From: DATLED01 sp035525495
GTDB taxonomy: Bacteria > Actinomycetota > Acidimicrobiia > Acidimicrobiales > CADCTF01
Direction: 5' to 3'
NCBI GenBank assembly: GCA_035525495.1
Contig: DATLED010000084.1
Span: 1-64,000 of the forward strand
Length of the DNA: 64,000 bases
Position 1 is the stretch's first letter; each line of letters begins with the position of its first letter. Below, in pieces: positions 16,115-23,563 of this stretch. Both the position numbers and the translations under genes were made by a program. The notes below the pieces were generated by a model. That model had not been told where the DNA came from. It made no database searches and was given only the letters and a program-made list of their open reading frames with translations.

Positions 16115-16498
16115 CTAGCGCTTCGCCGCCTTCTTCGCCGGCGCCCTCTTGGCGGTCGACTTCTTGGCCGCGCTCTTCTTCGCCGTTGACTTCTTGGCGG
16201 TGGACTTCTTGGCCGTGGACTTCTTGGCGGTGGACTTCTTGGCCGCCGTGGACTTCTTGGCCGTGGCCTTCTTGGCGGTGGACTTCTTGGCCGCCGTGGA
16301 CTTCTTGGCGGTGGACTTCTTGGCGGTGGACTTCTTGGCCGCCGTGGACTTCTTGGCCGTGCTCTTCTTCGCCGGAGCCTTCTTGGCCGTCGTCTTCTTG
16401 GCGGCGGTCGACTTCCTGGCGGTGGACTTCTTGGCAGCGGACTTCTTCGCCGCCGACTTGCGGGCCGCGGGAGCGGCTTTCTTGGCTGCAGGACTCAT
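16115..16498 (-). CDS. Lysine/alanine-rich histone H1-like repeat protein
   Basis: 127 residues composed almost wholly of K, A, S and T: MSPAAKKAAPAARKSAAKK, then about 18 copies of a five-residue S/A-T/A-A-K-K unit, ending AKRAPAKKAAKR. No folded domain is visible, and the protein would be highly basic and disordered. This composition equals the C-terminal tail of actinobacterial HupB and eukaryotic H1, so it should bind DNA nonspecifically. It begins 24 bases after the stop of the HU gene, almost certainly in the same operon, as if the tail were duplicated into its own gene. Real translation is supported by strict frame-keeping of the repeats and a proper ATG; repeat number is likely to vary between strains. 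Confidence 0.75.
   Translation of the reverse strand: MSPAAKKAAPAARKSAAKKSAAKKSTARKSTAAKKTTAKKAPAKKSTAKKSTAAKKSTAKKSTAKKSTAAKKSTAKKATAKKSTAAKKSTAKKSTAKKSTAKKSTAKKSAAKKSTAKRAPAKKAAKR
16149..16400 (-). repeat. 15-bp coding tandem repeats
   Basis: Degenerate tandem units of 15 or 18 bases (plus-strand look: GTGGACTTCTTGGCC and GCCGTGGACTTCTTGGCG) encode STAKK/STAAKK. All length steps are multiples of three, so the frame is kept. This is a slippage-prone microsatellite-like tract inside the basic-tail gene. Confidence 0.85.
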
Positions 16499-16522
16499 GG
16501 GTGGCGTATCGCCTTTCGCTCG

Positions 16523-16960
16523 CTACTTCTTCTTGGTGGACTTGGTGGCCGACTTCTTGGAAGGGGCCCCGCTCGAAGCAGCACTTCCGCTTCGAGTGGA
16601 CGCCTTGGCCGTCGCCTTCGAGGCTGCTGCCGACTTCTTGGCCGGAGCGGCCTTCTTTGCCGGTGCTGCCTTCTTCGCTCCACCCTTGCCATTGAGGGTG
16701 GTCTTGAAGGCGGCACCGGGAGCGAAACCAACGCTCTTGGATGCCGCGATCTTCACGGGAGCGCCCGTCTGCGGGTTGCGTCCGGTGCGCGCACTGCGCG
16801 ACCTCGGCGTGAAACTGCCGAAGCCGAGGATGGCGACACGGTCGCCACCCTTCACTGCATCCATCACGGCGTCGACGAAGGCGTTCAACGCGCCTTCTGC
16901 CTGGCGCTTGTCGAGACCCGATCGTGATGCGATCGACTCGACGAGCTCACCTTTGTTCAC
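16523..16960 (-). CDS. hupB: HU family DNA-binding protein with basic C-terminal tail
   Basis: 145 residues from GTG 16960, chosen because AGGAGG (16966-16971) precedes it and the HU domain starts immediately (NKGELVESIASRSGLDKRQAEGAL). Residues 1-90 are the HU fold: VAILGFGSFTPRSRSARTGRNP with the DNA-binding arm, then TGAPVKIAASKSVGFAPG. The remaining 55 residues form a Lys/Ala/Ser tail (KKAAPAKKAAPAKK, SKKSATKSTKKK) as in mycobacterial HupB. It compacts and organises the nucleoid as a homodimer. The gene is followed closely by a stand-alone basic-tail gene. The upstream region carries AAACCCTTG repeats and a TTGACC -35-like box near 17035 on this strand. Confidence 0.95.
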   Translation of the reverse strand: MNKGELVESIASRSGLDKRQAEGALNAFVDAVMDAVKGGDRVAILGFGSFTPRSRSARTGRNPQTGAPVKIAASKSVGFAPGAAFKTTLNGKGGAKKAAPAKKAAPAKKSAAASKATAKASTRSGSAASSGAPSKKSATKSTKKK

Positions 16961-17059
16961 CGCCACCTCCTGGCGTGTTGGGGAAGTTGAGGAAGTTGAT
17001 TGCAATGAAAGAGGTTTTGCGCGCTCGGGTCAAGCATTCTCCGACGCGCGCGCACACCG

Positions 17060-17128
17060 GAAACCCTTGTGGCAAAAGGCTTCTAGAGATGCAGTGGTGC
17101 TGAAACCCTTGTTCTGCAAGGGTTTCAG
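17060..17128. promoter_or_regulatory. AAACCCTTG repeats with 12-bp inverted repeat
   Basis: GAAACCCTTGT occurs at 17060-17070 and again at 17102-17112. The second copy is part of a perfect inverted repeat, CTGAAACCCTTG (17100-17111) and CAAGGGTTTCAG (17117-17128), around a TTCTG loop. It sits between the divergent HU gene and the 17132 gene and ends only three bases before the latter's ATG. It could be an operator for one or both genes or an RNA hairpin covering the start region of the small gene. Confidence 0.5.
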
Positions 17129-17131
17129 CCC

Positions 17132-17356
17132 ATGGAAGCGATGCCCGATGGTCGCTACGACGTGTTCGTCATCGACGCAGAAACCATCGACGAATCGACG
17201 ATGCGCGTCGAGATCGCGATGGTCAGTGGCGATGACAAGGGCAACGTCTTCGCGGTGCGCGGTCCGCATCTCGCGCGCGATCCGATCGACTTGCTCGGTC
17301 TTCCGGGGACGTTGATCGTCATCGACGGCGTACCGCGTCTCGAGGTCGAGCGGTAG
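17132..17356 (+). CDS. Conserved hypothetical small beta-rich protein
   Basis: 74 residues, or 71 if the Met at 17141 is used (MPDGRYDVFVIDAETID). Alternating hydrophobic strands (TMRVEIAMVSGDDKGNVFAVR, DLLGLPGTLIVIDGVPRLEVE) suggest a small beta-barrel, OB- or SH3-like. I recall similar short proteins with a DLLGLPGTLxVxDG end in actinobacterial genomes, but no function is known to me. Codon use is like its neighbours. It is divergent from the HU gene and starts inside the region carrying the AAACCCTTG inverted repeat. It converges on the transporter gene. Confidence 0.7.
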   Translation: MEAMPDGRYDVFVIDAETIDESTMRVEIAMVSGDDKGNVFAVRGPHLARDPIDLLGLPGTLIVIDGVPRLEVER

Positions 17357-17395
17357 TTCCCCGCGTGTGTCGCGTCCATGCCGGTGGAGCGATCC

Positions 17396-18715
17396 TCAGG
17401 CGGACGAAGGTCGCCACGTCGCCCGTCCGATGACGTAGGCAAGCGCTCCGGCGACCACGAAGGACAGGATCGACGCGCTGGCCCACGAAGGGGGCGTGAA
17501 CCCGAGGTCGTGCTGGCGAGCCACCCAGAAGCGTTGCCACGCGCCGACGTAGCCGGGGTTGAGGAGCTGGTAGGTCACGAACCCGGCGACCCAGGGCACG
17601 ACCATCGACCACCGGGTCGGCGCGTCCTCGGTGACGTCCCAGACTCGACCCCGCACGAGGTAGTAATCGACGACGAAGGCCGCGAACAGCGGTACGAACA
17701 CCGAGGCCAAGAGGAGCAGGAAGTTCTCGTACGAGGCGTAGTCGTCGAACACCAGCGCCAGGATCGTGGCGATGGCGCCGACGACGACGGCCGCCCATCG
17801 GCGATCCAACTGTGGCCGGAGGTTCTGGGCCGACACGACCGTCGAGTAGATGTTGGCAAAGACCTCGTCGACCTCGTCGATCACCAGGATGAGGAGGGCG
17901 AGGGTGCCCGCGGGGAGGGCCAGCAGCGAGGCGATGACGTCGTCACCGGCGATGTCGCCGGCGGTGGCGAGGACGCCGAGGAGGAAGAAGGCGATCGTCG
18001 CCAGTCCGTAGCCGATCGACGCCCCGGCGAACGCCGCGCGCGGCGCGCGACTGTGGCGCGTGTAGTCCGCGGCCAGCGGTAGCCACGAGATCGGGAGGGC
18101 GATCACGATGTCGGTCGCCTTCCAGAACGCCGACCATGACCCTGTGGTGAGCGACGGCAGCGGGCGACGCAACACCTGCACGAAGAGGTAGGCGGTCGAG
18201 GCGAGCACGACCCAGACGGCGACCCGCTTGAGGTAGCCGCGCACGACGCCGAGCGGTCGGAGCGCCATGACCGTCGCGACGACGCCGGTGACGACGACGG
18301 CGACCGGTCGGAGCCGATCGCTCGTGAGCTGCCCCGCGGCAGCGGCGATCACCATGATCTCGACCGTCGCCCATCCGAAGTTCTGGGCGACGTTGGCGGC
18401 CGTCGGCGCCCACGAGCCCCGCACGCCGAACAACCCCCGGATCAGCACCATCGCCGGCGCACCCGTCTCCGCACCGGCCTGGGCCCCGAGCCCGAGGAGC
18501 AGATTGCCGAGCACGGCTCCGACCACGATGGCGGTGATGGCACCGACGATGCTGAGGGCGGGGAGCCCCGGATCCGGAGCCAGCACGAACGTGCCGGCGA
18601 CCACGAGCAGCAGCGAGATGCCGAGATTTCCCCAAAGCGACAGCTGGTCCGCGAAGCCCAGAGATCGGGGCGGCGCGCCCTCGAGGGTCGGCGCGACTTC
18701 TTCCTTGACCTGCAT
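17396..18715 (-). CDS. cytX: NCS1-type permease, probable HMP/thiamine-precursor transporter (CytX-like)
   Basis: 439 residues with about 12 hydrophobic segments. The N-terminus LGFADQLSLWGNLGISLLLVVAGTFVLAP and the block ADYTRHSRAPRAAFAGASIGYG are typical of NCS1 nucleobase-cation symporters (cytosine permease, CytX). DEVDEVFANIYSTVVSAQN is the conserved helix 8 region. The TPP riboswitch immediately upstream points to import of a thiamine precursor such as hydroxymethylpyrimidine rather than cytosine. ATG 18715 is preceded by GGGAG nine bases away. It converges on the 17132 gene. Confidence 0.9.
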   Translation of the reverse strand: MQVKEEVAPTLEGAPPRSLGFADQLSLWGNLGISLLLVVAGTFVLAPDPGLPALSIVGAITAIVVGAVLGNLLLGLGAQAGAETGAPAMVLIRGLFGVRGSWAPTAANVAQNFGWATVEIMVIAAAAGQLTSDRLRPVAVVVTGVVATVMALRPLGVVRGYLKRVAVWVVLASTAYLFVQVLRRPLPSLTTGSWSAFWKATDIVIALPISWLPLAADYTRHSRAPRAAFAGASIGYGLATIAFFLLGVLATAGDIAGDDVIASLLALPAGTLALLILVIDEVDEVFANIYSTVVSAQNLRPQLDRRWAAVVVGAIATILALVFDDYASYENFLLLLASVFVPLFAAFVVDYYLVRGRVWDVTEDAPTRWSMVVPWVAGFVTYQLLNPGYVGAWQRFWVARQHDLGFTPPSWASASILSFVVAGALAYVIGRATWRPSSA

Positions 18716-18724
18716 CTGCGTCAG

Positions 18725-18808
18725 CTCCCTTCGCCGGCATGACCCGGATCAGGTTCGACGGGTCGGGCCGATCGGCCCCTCTCAGCCCCGACGCAGGGCT
18801 CCCCGGTG
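18725..18808 (-). ncRNA. TPP riboswitch (THI element)
   Basis: Read on the minus strand, the element contains the canonical conserved pieces in order: GGGGAGCCC, GGCTGAGAGG, GACCCGTCGAACCTGATCC, then GGGTCATGCCGGCG and AAGGGAG. These are the pyrimidine-sensing CUGAGA core, the CGAACCUGA segment and the CCGGCGAAGGGA closing strand. The final GGGAG is also the Shine-Dalgarno sequence of the transporter gene (nine bases before ATG). Control is therefore probably translational: bound TPP closes the helix and hides the ribosome site. Confidence 0.95.
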
Positions 18809-18856
18809 AACGGCCGCAGTCTCGCACAGGAACCGGACCGCTTCTGTGTCAGGAGG

Positions 18857-21241
18857 TCAGGGGGACGGGGTGCGGCGGCGGCGCTTCGCGCCGTTCCCGT
18901 TGGCGTCACCGTTCGATGACCCGCCGGCGCGATCGGACGGATCGAAGGTGCCTCCGACGAGGGCCGGCAATGAGGCGCCGACCCGTTCGTGGGACCGGTG
19001 GGCCTCGAGGGCGCGCCGGTGGTACTCCTCGGCGACTGCCCCGAACCCCCGCTGGCGGTAGACCCGCCCGTCCACGAGCGGCCCCTGCTCGCCGTTGATG
19101 ATGGCGGTCACGTCGTCTCCGGTGAGCGTCTTGTGGGTCTCGAGTGCATGGGCGACGGCGAGCACCTCGAAGCGGTTCTCCTCGAGCAGCCGCTCGGCAT
19201 CGGCGTAGAGCTCCGCCAGCTTGGCCTCGATGCGGTGGCCGAGTTGGCTCGACAACAGGTCCTTCTGCTTCTTCGACCCGGGAGGCCCGTCGCCCTGGCC
19301 GCCCCCACCACCACCGCCGATGCCGATGCGATGGGTGACGCCATGGGACGCGATCGTCCGGCCCATGCCCCAGTACCCCTCCATGAGCGAGGCGATCTGC
19401 GTCGCCGACTCGAGGTCGCCCGACACGCCAGAGGAGTTGTCGCCGTCGAAGAACATCCGCTCGCCGGCGAGCGACGCGAGGGCCACGAGGATGTCGGCCT
19501 CGTACTCGGAGCGCCACCGCGTGAACAGGTCCTCTGGGGGGATCGACGCCACCATGCCGAGGTAGTTGCCGCCCTTCTCGATGGTGGCGATGTCGATCGT
19601 CAGGTGGCGGCGCACCCGGTAGGCGACGACCGCGTGGCACGCCTCGTGGATCGCGGTGGCGTGGCGCTCCCGGTCGACGTACTCGACGTCCTCGGGCAGG
19701 CCGAGGTCCTTGAGCTGCTTGGCGCGGATGATGTCCCTCCACTCGATGGTCTCGCGGCCATCCCGGATGGCGGTGATGAGCGCCTCGTTCACCATGTCCT
19801 TGATCGTGGCGCCGGTCGCGTAGGGCGTGATCGTCGCCAGCTTGTCGATCTCGTCGGGCGTGAGCACATGCGCGACCTTCGACAGGTAGCCCTCATAGGT
19901 ACGGATCCGTCCGGCTTTCGACGGGTACCCGACCTTGTAGATCCGGTCGATCCGACCTGGCCGCAAGAGGGCCTCGTCGAGGGACTCCGGCATGTTCGTC
20001 GCCATCATGATGAGCAGCCGGTACTTCGGCGGCGGCTTCGGCTGCATCCCGATCGCCCGTCGGACGAACCGGTTGATGAACCCGCGTGGCTTCTTCATGC
20101 CGGACAGCTCCGTCAGTAACGCCTGCAGGGTCCCCATCCCGGCGCCGCCGCCCATGTTTCCCATCACGATCCCGTCGCGGGTCGCGCCCCGCACCGCCAC
20201 CGTCGTCGCCGCATCGCTGAGGTACGACAGCCCGTTGCAGCTCGTGAGCGAGGCCCACCCGTCGGGGGCGGGGTTCTTCCCGCCGTTCCACCCGCCTTGG
20301 GCGAGGGCGCCGCGGCTGCCGAGAGCGTCGGCCTCGTCGAAGAACACGACGACGCCGCCGTAGCGAACGGCCAGCTTGCGGAGCTTGCGAAAGAGCGCCT
20401 TGACCTTGAGGATCCCGACACCCATGAACATGGCGTTGAACGCGCCCGGCTCGACGAACACGAACGGCTTGCCCGTCTCGCCCGCGACCGCCTCCGCCAG
20501 CAGCGTCTTGCCGGTGCCCGGTGGCCCCCACAACAGGATCCCGGACGGGACGTACCCGCCCTTCTCCTCGATCCGCTCGGGCGCGTCGAGGAAGACGAGG
20601 TTCTCCTTCACGCGGGCCAGGACGTTGTCCTGTCCCCAGATGTCGTCGAACCGGGTCTTGATGTCGTTGGGCATGTAGGTCTCGACGCCGCCCTTCGACA
20701 TGAACCAGAAGATGGCGACGAACTGCAGGACGCTGATGGCGAGGATGGCGACGACCTGGAAGATCGTCGGGAGCAACTTCCACACGGTCGCGGGCAGCTC
20801 GAACAGCGCCTGCGTCGGCGGCTGGTCGTAGATCTGGCCGAGCACGTAGCCGAGGACGGCGACCAGCGCGGCGTAGCGGACGAGGCGACCGAGGCGGAAG
20901 CGGTTCCAGTCGCTGAACCGCGCCACGCGACGGTTGAACGCTCCGAAGACGTGGTGGCTCCAGAAGCGGTGCCAGCCGGCCCAGTGCTCCGACAGGACGT
21001 AGTGGGTCTGGCGCGCCAGCTCGAGGCCGAAGAGCACGATCCAGATCGACTGCTCCCGACCCCGCTCGTAGACGGCATCGGCGAAGGTCGCACCGACGAT
21101 GCGGTTCTCCAGGTAGAAGTTCCAGACCAGGACGAACCAGATGGCGACGAACAGCAGGAGGAACTTGCTGCGGTCCCAGAACACCTGCGGCGGCCGCGTC
21201 CTCGGCTCCGGGTCGGGGGGCCCGAGGGTTGCGACGTCCAT
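18857..21241 (-). CDS. Divergent FtsH-like membrane AAA+ zinc metalloprotease
   Basis: 794 residues. The N-terminus holds about four hydrophobic segments (27-45, 65-75, 121-137, 158-181), more than the usual two of FtsH. AAA: Walker A GPPGTGKT (239-246), Walker B VVVFFDEAD (297-305) and second region of homology ATNMPESLDEALLRPGRIDR (414-433). The protease has HEACH (532-536) as HExxH and SGDLESAT (D609), the likely third Zn ligand. Between Walker B and the SRH is an extra insert rich in Gly/Asn (about 310-375, GGWNGGKNPAPDG, GNMGGGAGMG). A Gly run and an acidic/basic tail end the protein. It is a likely ATP-driven membrane protease, coupled by TGATG to the upstream lipoprotein gene. Confidence 0.88.
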   Translation of the reverse strand: MDVATLGPPDPEPRTRPPQVFWDRSKFLLLFVAIWFVLVWNFYLENRIVGATFADAVYERGREQSIWIVLFGLELARQTHYVLSEHWAGWHRFWSHHVFGAFNRRVARFSDWNRFRLGRLVRYAALVAVLGYVLGQIYDQPPTQALFELPATVWKLLPTIFQVVAILAISVLQFVAIFWFMSKGGVETYMPNDIKTRFDDIWGQDNVLARVKENLVFLDAPERIEEKGGYVPSGILLWGPPGTGKTLLAEAVAGETGKPFVFVEPGAFNAMFMGVGILKVKALFRKLRKLAVRYGGVVVFFDEADALGSRGALAQGGWNGGKNPAPDGWASLTSCNGLSYLSDAATTVAVRGATRDGIVMGNMGGGAGMGTLQALLTELSGMKKPRGFINRFVRRAIGMQPKPPPKYRLLIMMATNMPESLDEALLRPGRIDRIYKVGYPSKAGRIRTYEGYLSKVAHVLTPDEIDKLATITPYATGATIKDMVNEALITAIRDGRETIEWRDIIRAKQLKDLGLPEDVEYVDRERHATAIHEACHAVVAYRVRRHLTIDIATIEKGGNYLGMVASIPPEDLFTRWRSEYEADILVALASLAGERMFFDGDNSSGVSGDLESATQIASLMEGYWGMGRTIASHGVTHRIGIGGGGGGGQGDGPPGSKKQKDLLSSQLGHRIEAKLAELYADAERLLEENRFEVLAVAHALETHKTLTGDDVTAIINGEQGPLVDGRVYRQRGFGAVAEEYHRRALEAHRSHERVGASLPALVGGTFDPSDRAGGSSNGDANGNGAKRRRRTPSP

Positions 21242-21888
21242 CAGCGCTCCTTGATCGTCAGCGAGCTGACGACGTCGTCGATCTGGTTGCGGTTGCGCTC
21301 GTAGCAGCCGGCTTCGCAGCCGACGACCAGGAGGTAGATGCGGTGCTTGTCGCGGTCGACGAGCGTCGTCTGGTCGAGCGTCACGAGCTGGCCCGTCGCC
21401 TCGTCGGTGTAGGAGAACACGATGCGCTGTCCATCGGCGGCCCGCTGCCGGATCTCGATCATCTTGCGAAGCGGCGCCTCACCGGATTCGAGGGCGTCGT
21501 TGAGGGCGTCGTGGAACTCGTTGCGGGCGGTGGCGAAGGACACCGCGTCACGCTCCGTCGGCGCGAGTTCTCGCACCCGGATCAGCCCCACCGGATCGTC
21601 AGCGCCCAGGTCGAGGTCGAGCTGCGGGTGCTCGCCGGCGTCGAACACCGAGATGAACGGGAACGGATCTCGCTCGGTCCCCGGGTCCGCCTCGGCGAGC
21701 AGCTTCTCGATGTCCTTCTGGCCGTACACCGTCCACTCCTGCGGCACCTTGAGGTAGGTGCCCGTCGAGGGGCTGCGGACGAACTGGTAGCCGCTCCGCT
21801 GCAGCGAGCACGCCCCGAGGATCCCCAGCGCGACGGCGACGAGGGCGGCCAGCGCCCTGCGGCTGGAAAGGGGCATCGTGGGCACCAT
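21241..21888 (-). CDS. Predicted lipoprotein
   Basis: 215 residues from ATG 21888; ATG 21876 is an alternative giving MPLSSRRALAAL. A basic n-region and hydrophobic core lead to LGILGAC, a good lipobox with Cys as the lipidated residue. The mature part has a PsbP/LpqN-like look: FVRSPSTGTYLKVPQEWTVYG near the start and IVFSYTDEATGQLVTLDQTTLVD followed by KHRIYLLVVGC near the end, a strand pattern seen in cell-surface PsbP-like proteins. Two extra Cys near the C-terminus (VGCEAGCYERN) could form a disulphide. Its stop overlaps the start of the FtsH-like gene (TGATG), suggesting a joint role in membrane protein quality control. Confidence 0.75.
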   Translation of the reverse strand: MVPTMPLSSRRALAALVAVALGILGACSLQRSGYQFVRSPSTGTYLKVPQEWTVYGQKDIEKLLAEADPGTERDPFPFISVFDAGEHPQLDLDLGADDPVGLIRVRELAPTERDAVSFATARNEFHDALNDALESGEAPLRKMIEIRQRAADGQRIVFSYTDEATGQLVTLDQTTLVDRDKHRIYLLVVGCEAGCYERNRNQIDDVVSSLTIKER

Positions 21889-21923
21889 TGTGCCCTCGTT
21901 CCTGGGGGTCAGGACGCCGACTT

Positions 21924-21977
21924 GCCGTGACTGCCTCAGGCCGGCAGGCCGTGACTGCCTCAGGCCGGCAGGCCGTG
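21924..21977. repeat. 24-bp tandem duplication across a stop codon
   Basis: GCCGTGACTGCCTCAGGCCGGCAG occurs at 21924-21947 and identically at 21948-21971, followed by six further matching bases. The second copy contains the last codons and the stop of the crotonase gene on the minus strand (HGLPA-stop). The first copy repeats the same HGLPA-stop just downstream. Confidence 0.9.
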
Positions 21978-22730
21978 GCGACCGGCGCCGGCGGCGAAGC
22001 GGGCGGCGCCGGTCTGCGTCTCTCCGGACCGAATGACCTCCAGCCCGAGCTCGGTCTCCCGCGCCAGCGCCGCGTCCAGATCGAGGGACCATTGCTCGTG
22101 AGCCGACCGGCGATCGCTGCGCAGACACCCCTGGGGCAGCGCCGCCAGCTCCTGGGCCAACGACAACGCCGCCGCGAGCGCACCACCGGGCGGCGTCAGC
22201 CGATTGACGAGTCCCATGGCCACCGCCTCCTCGCCGCTCACGCCTCGGCCGGTGAGGATGAGGTCCATGGCGCGGCTGTGGCCGATCAAGCGGGGCAGAC
22301 GGATCGTGCCGCCGTCGATGAGCGGAACACCCCAGCGCCGGCAGTACACGCCGAAGATGGCGTCGGATGCGGCCACCCGCAAGTCGCACCACACCGCCAG
22401 CTCGAGCCCGCCGGCGACCGCGTGTCCTTCTACGGCGGCGATGACCGGCTTGGACAGCACCATGCGAGTAGGACCCATCGGCCCGTCCTTGTGGACGTCG
22501 TCGTGCACCCGGTTGCCCCGGCCGTCGGCCACCGCCTTGAGGTCGGCGCCCGCGCAGAACGTGCCTCCGGCCCCGGTGAGGATGGCGACCGCCAGTTCAT
22601 CGTCATCGTCGAACCGTCGGAAGGCGTCGGCCAGGCCGGCGGCCGTGGGTCCGTCGACGGCGTTGCGAACCTCCGGTCGTTCGATGGTCACGATGGCGAC
22701 CGGTCCCTCGATGTCGAAGCGCACGCTCAT
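21960..22730 (-). CDS. Enoyl-CoA hydratase/isomerase family protein
   Basis: 256 residues from ATG 22730. Crotonase features are AVAILTGAGGTFCAGADLKAVADG (oxyanion-hole GGTFCAGADL), VIAAVEGHAVAGGLELAVWCDLRVA (second oxyanion block), and the C-terminal GVPLIDGGTIRLPRLIGHSRAMDLILTG. The usual catalytic Glu positions in hydratases are not both evident (here RRWGVPLIDGG), so it may be an isomerase or hydrolase-type member. A 19-bp palindrome lies 45 bases upstream. The end of the gene lies in a 24-bp tandem duplication. Confidence 0.9.
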   Translation of the reverse strand: MSVRFDIEGPVAIVTIERPEVRNAVDGPTAAGLADAFRRFDDDDELAVAILTGAGGTFCAGADLKAVADGRGNRVHDDVHKDGPMGPTRMVLSKPVIAAVEGHAVAGGLELAVWCDLRVAASDAIFGVYCRRWGVPLIDGGTIRLPRLIGHSRAMDLILTGRGVSGEEAVAMGLVNRLTPPGGALAAALSLAQELAALPQGCLRSDRRSAHEQWSLDLDAALARETELGLEVIRSGETQTGAARFAAGAGRHGLPA

Positions 22731-22774
22731 GCCGACATCATCGCGGCCTACTGGCTGCTGTTCTGGGCGGGTTG

Positions 22775-22793
22775 AACGACCGGTGCGGTCGTT
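22775..22793. promoter_or_regulatory. Palindromic operator candidate upstream of crotonase
   Basis: AACGACCG-GTG-CGGTCGTT is a perfect 8-3-8 palindrome, 45 bases upstream of the crotonase ATG. Dyads of this size and GC content are typical of TetR-family operators. It shares the GACCG/CGGTC half-site core with the palindromes at 38409 and 47084. Confidence 0.5.
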
Positions 22794-22854
22794 GATCCCA
22801 CCCAGAACGAGGGCGCGCGCTGCGAGCACCAACAAGGACTCCTTCCGCACCCTG

Positions 22855-23181
22855 CTACGGGGCTTCGGTCGCGCGGGTCTCGCACCACTCCCGAAGCGAG
22901 TCGAAGGGAAAGATGCCGGTGCCGTGACCGTCGCTCCAGGCGAAGCTGATCCCCCAGTGCCCGACGAGCTCGGCGTCGAGGATGGTGACGTCGCCCGGGC
23001 CCCCGTCCCACGCCTCTCGCCCTGCGCTGCGGGCGTCGCGACACGAAGCGCAAGGACATCCGCGGCGCAACTCGTCGTTGGCGAAGAAGCACTCGTGGCC
23101 GTCGCCGAAGACGACCGTCAGGCCGCGGTCGCGCTCGACGTCGACCTTGTCCGCGCGGGTCGGTCCGGCGCCTTCGCTCAT
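22855..23181 (-). CDS. DUF971 domain-containing protein
   Basis: 108 residues. DUF971 (gamma-butyrobetaine hydroxylase N-terminal-like) is shown by LTVVFGDGHECFFANDELRRGCPCASCRD, with the typical L-R-x-x-C-x-C-x-x-C metal-site pattern, and by ELVGHWGISFAWSDGHGTGIFPFDSLREWC. In eukaryotic BBOX this fold carries a structural zinc; bacterial stand-alone copies often occur near iron-sulphur assembly genes, but no such gene is seen here. It is divergent from the S4-domain gene with 17 bases between starts. Confidence 0.9.
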   Translation of the reverse strand: MSEGAGPTRADKVDVERDRGLTVVFGDGHECFFANDELRRGCPCASCRDARSAGREAWDGGPGDVTILDAELVGHWGISFAWSDGHGTGIFPFDSLREWCETRATEAP

Positions 23182-23198
23182 GGTGGAAGTATCGCGGC

Positions 23199-23561
23199 AT
23201 GGAGGAGACCCGGGTCGATCGCTGGCTGTGGGCCGTTCGGCTGTACAAGACCCGCTCGTTGGCGACCGACGCCTGCAAGGGCGGGCACGTCAAGGTCAAC
23301 GGCACGACGGCCAAGCCGGCGACGACCGTCCGCATCGGCGACCGCGTCACCGCCCACGCCCACGACCGCCATCGCGACTTCGAGGTCCTCGAGATCCTGG
23401 AGAAGCGGGTGAGCGCGCCCCTCGCGGCGCTGGCGATCGTCGACCACAGCCCGCCATTACCGCCGAAGGACCTGACGGCACCGGCCTTCGTGCGCGACCC
23501 GGCGACGGGGCGTCCGACCAAGCGCGACCGGCGCCGGCTCGATCGCTTCCGCAGCCGCTGA
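23199..23561 (+). CDS. hslR: S4-domain RNA-binding protein, Hsp15-like
   Basis: 120 residues. The S4 RNA-binding fold covers most of the protein: RVDRWLWAVRLYKTRSLATDACKGGHVKVNG, then AKPATTVRIGDRVT. This is the pattern of Hsp15/HslR, which in E. coli binds stalled 50S subunits carrying nascent chains. The C-terminus is basic (KRDRRRLDRFRSR). The symbol is by homology only. Its stop is two bases before the end of the convergent MATE gene. Confidence 0.9.
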   Translation: MEETRVDRWLWAVRLYKTRSLATDACKGGHVKVNGTTAKPATTVRIGDRVTAHAHDRHRDFEVLEILEKRVSAPLAALAIVDHSPPLPPKDLTAPAFVRDPATGRPTKRDRRRLDRFRSR

Positions 23562-23563
23562 GC

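Noticed and set aside
16149..16400. Regular tandem repeats that look like a CRISPR array
   Set aside because: Units are only 15-18 bases without spacers and encode the lysine-rich protein in frame.
17132..17356. Idea that the AAACCCTTG inverted repeat is a terminator for HU
   Set aside because: HU is transcribed away from it on the minus strand, so it is upstream of HU and not at its end.
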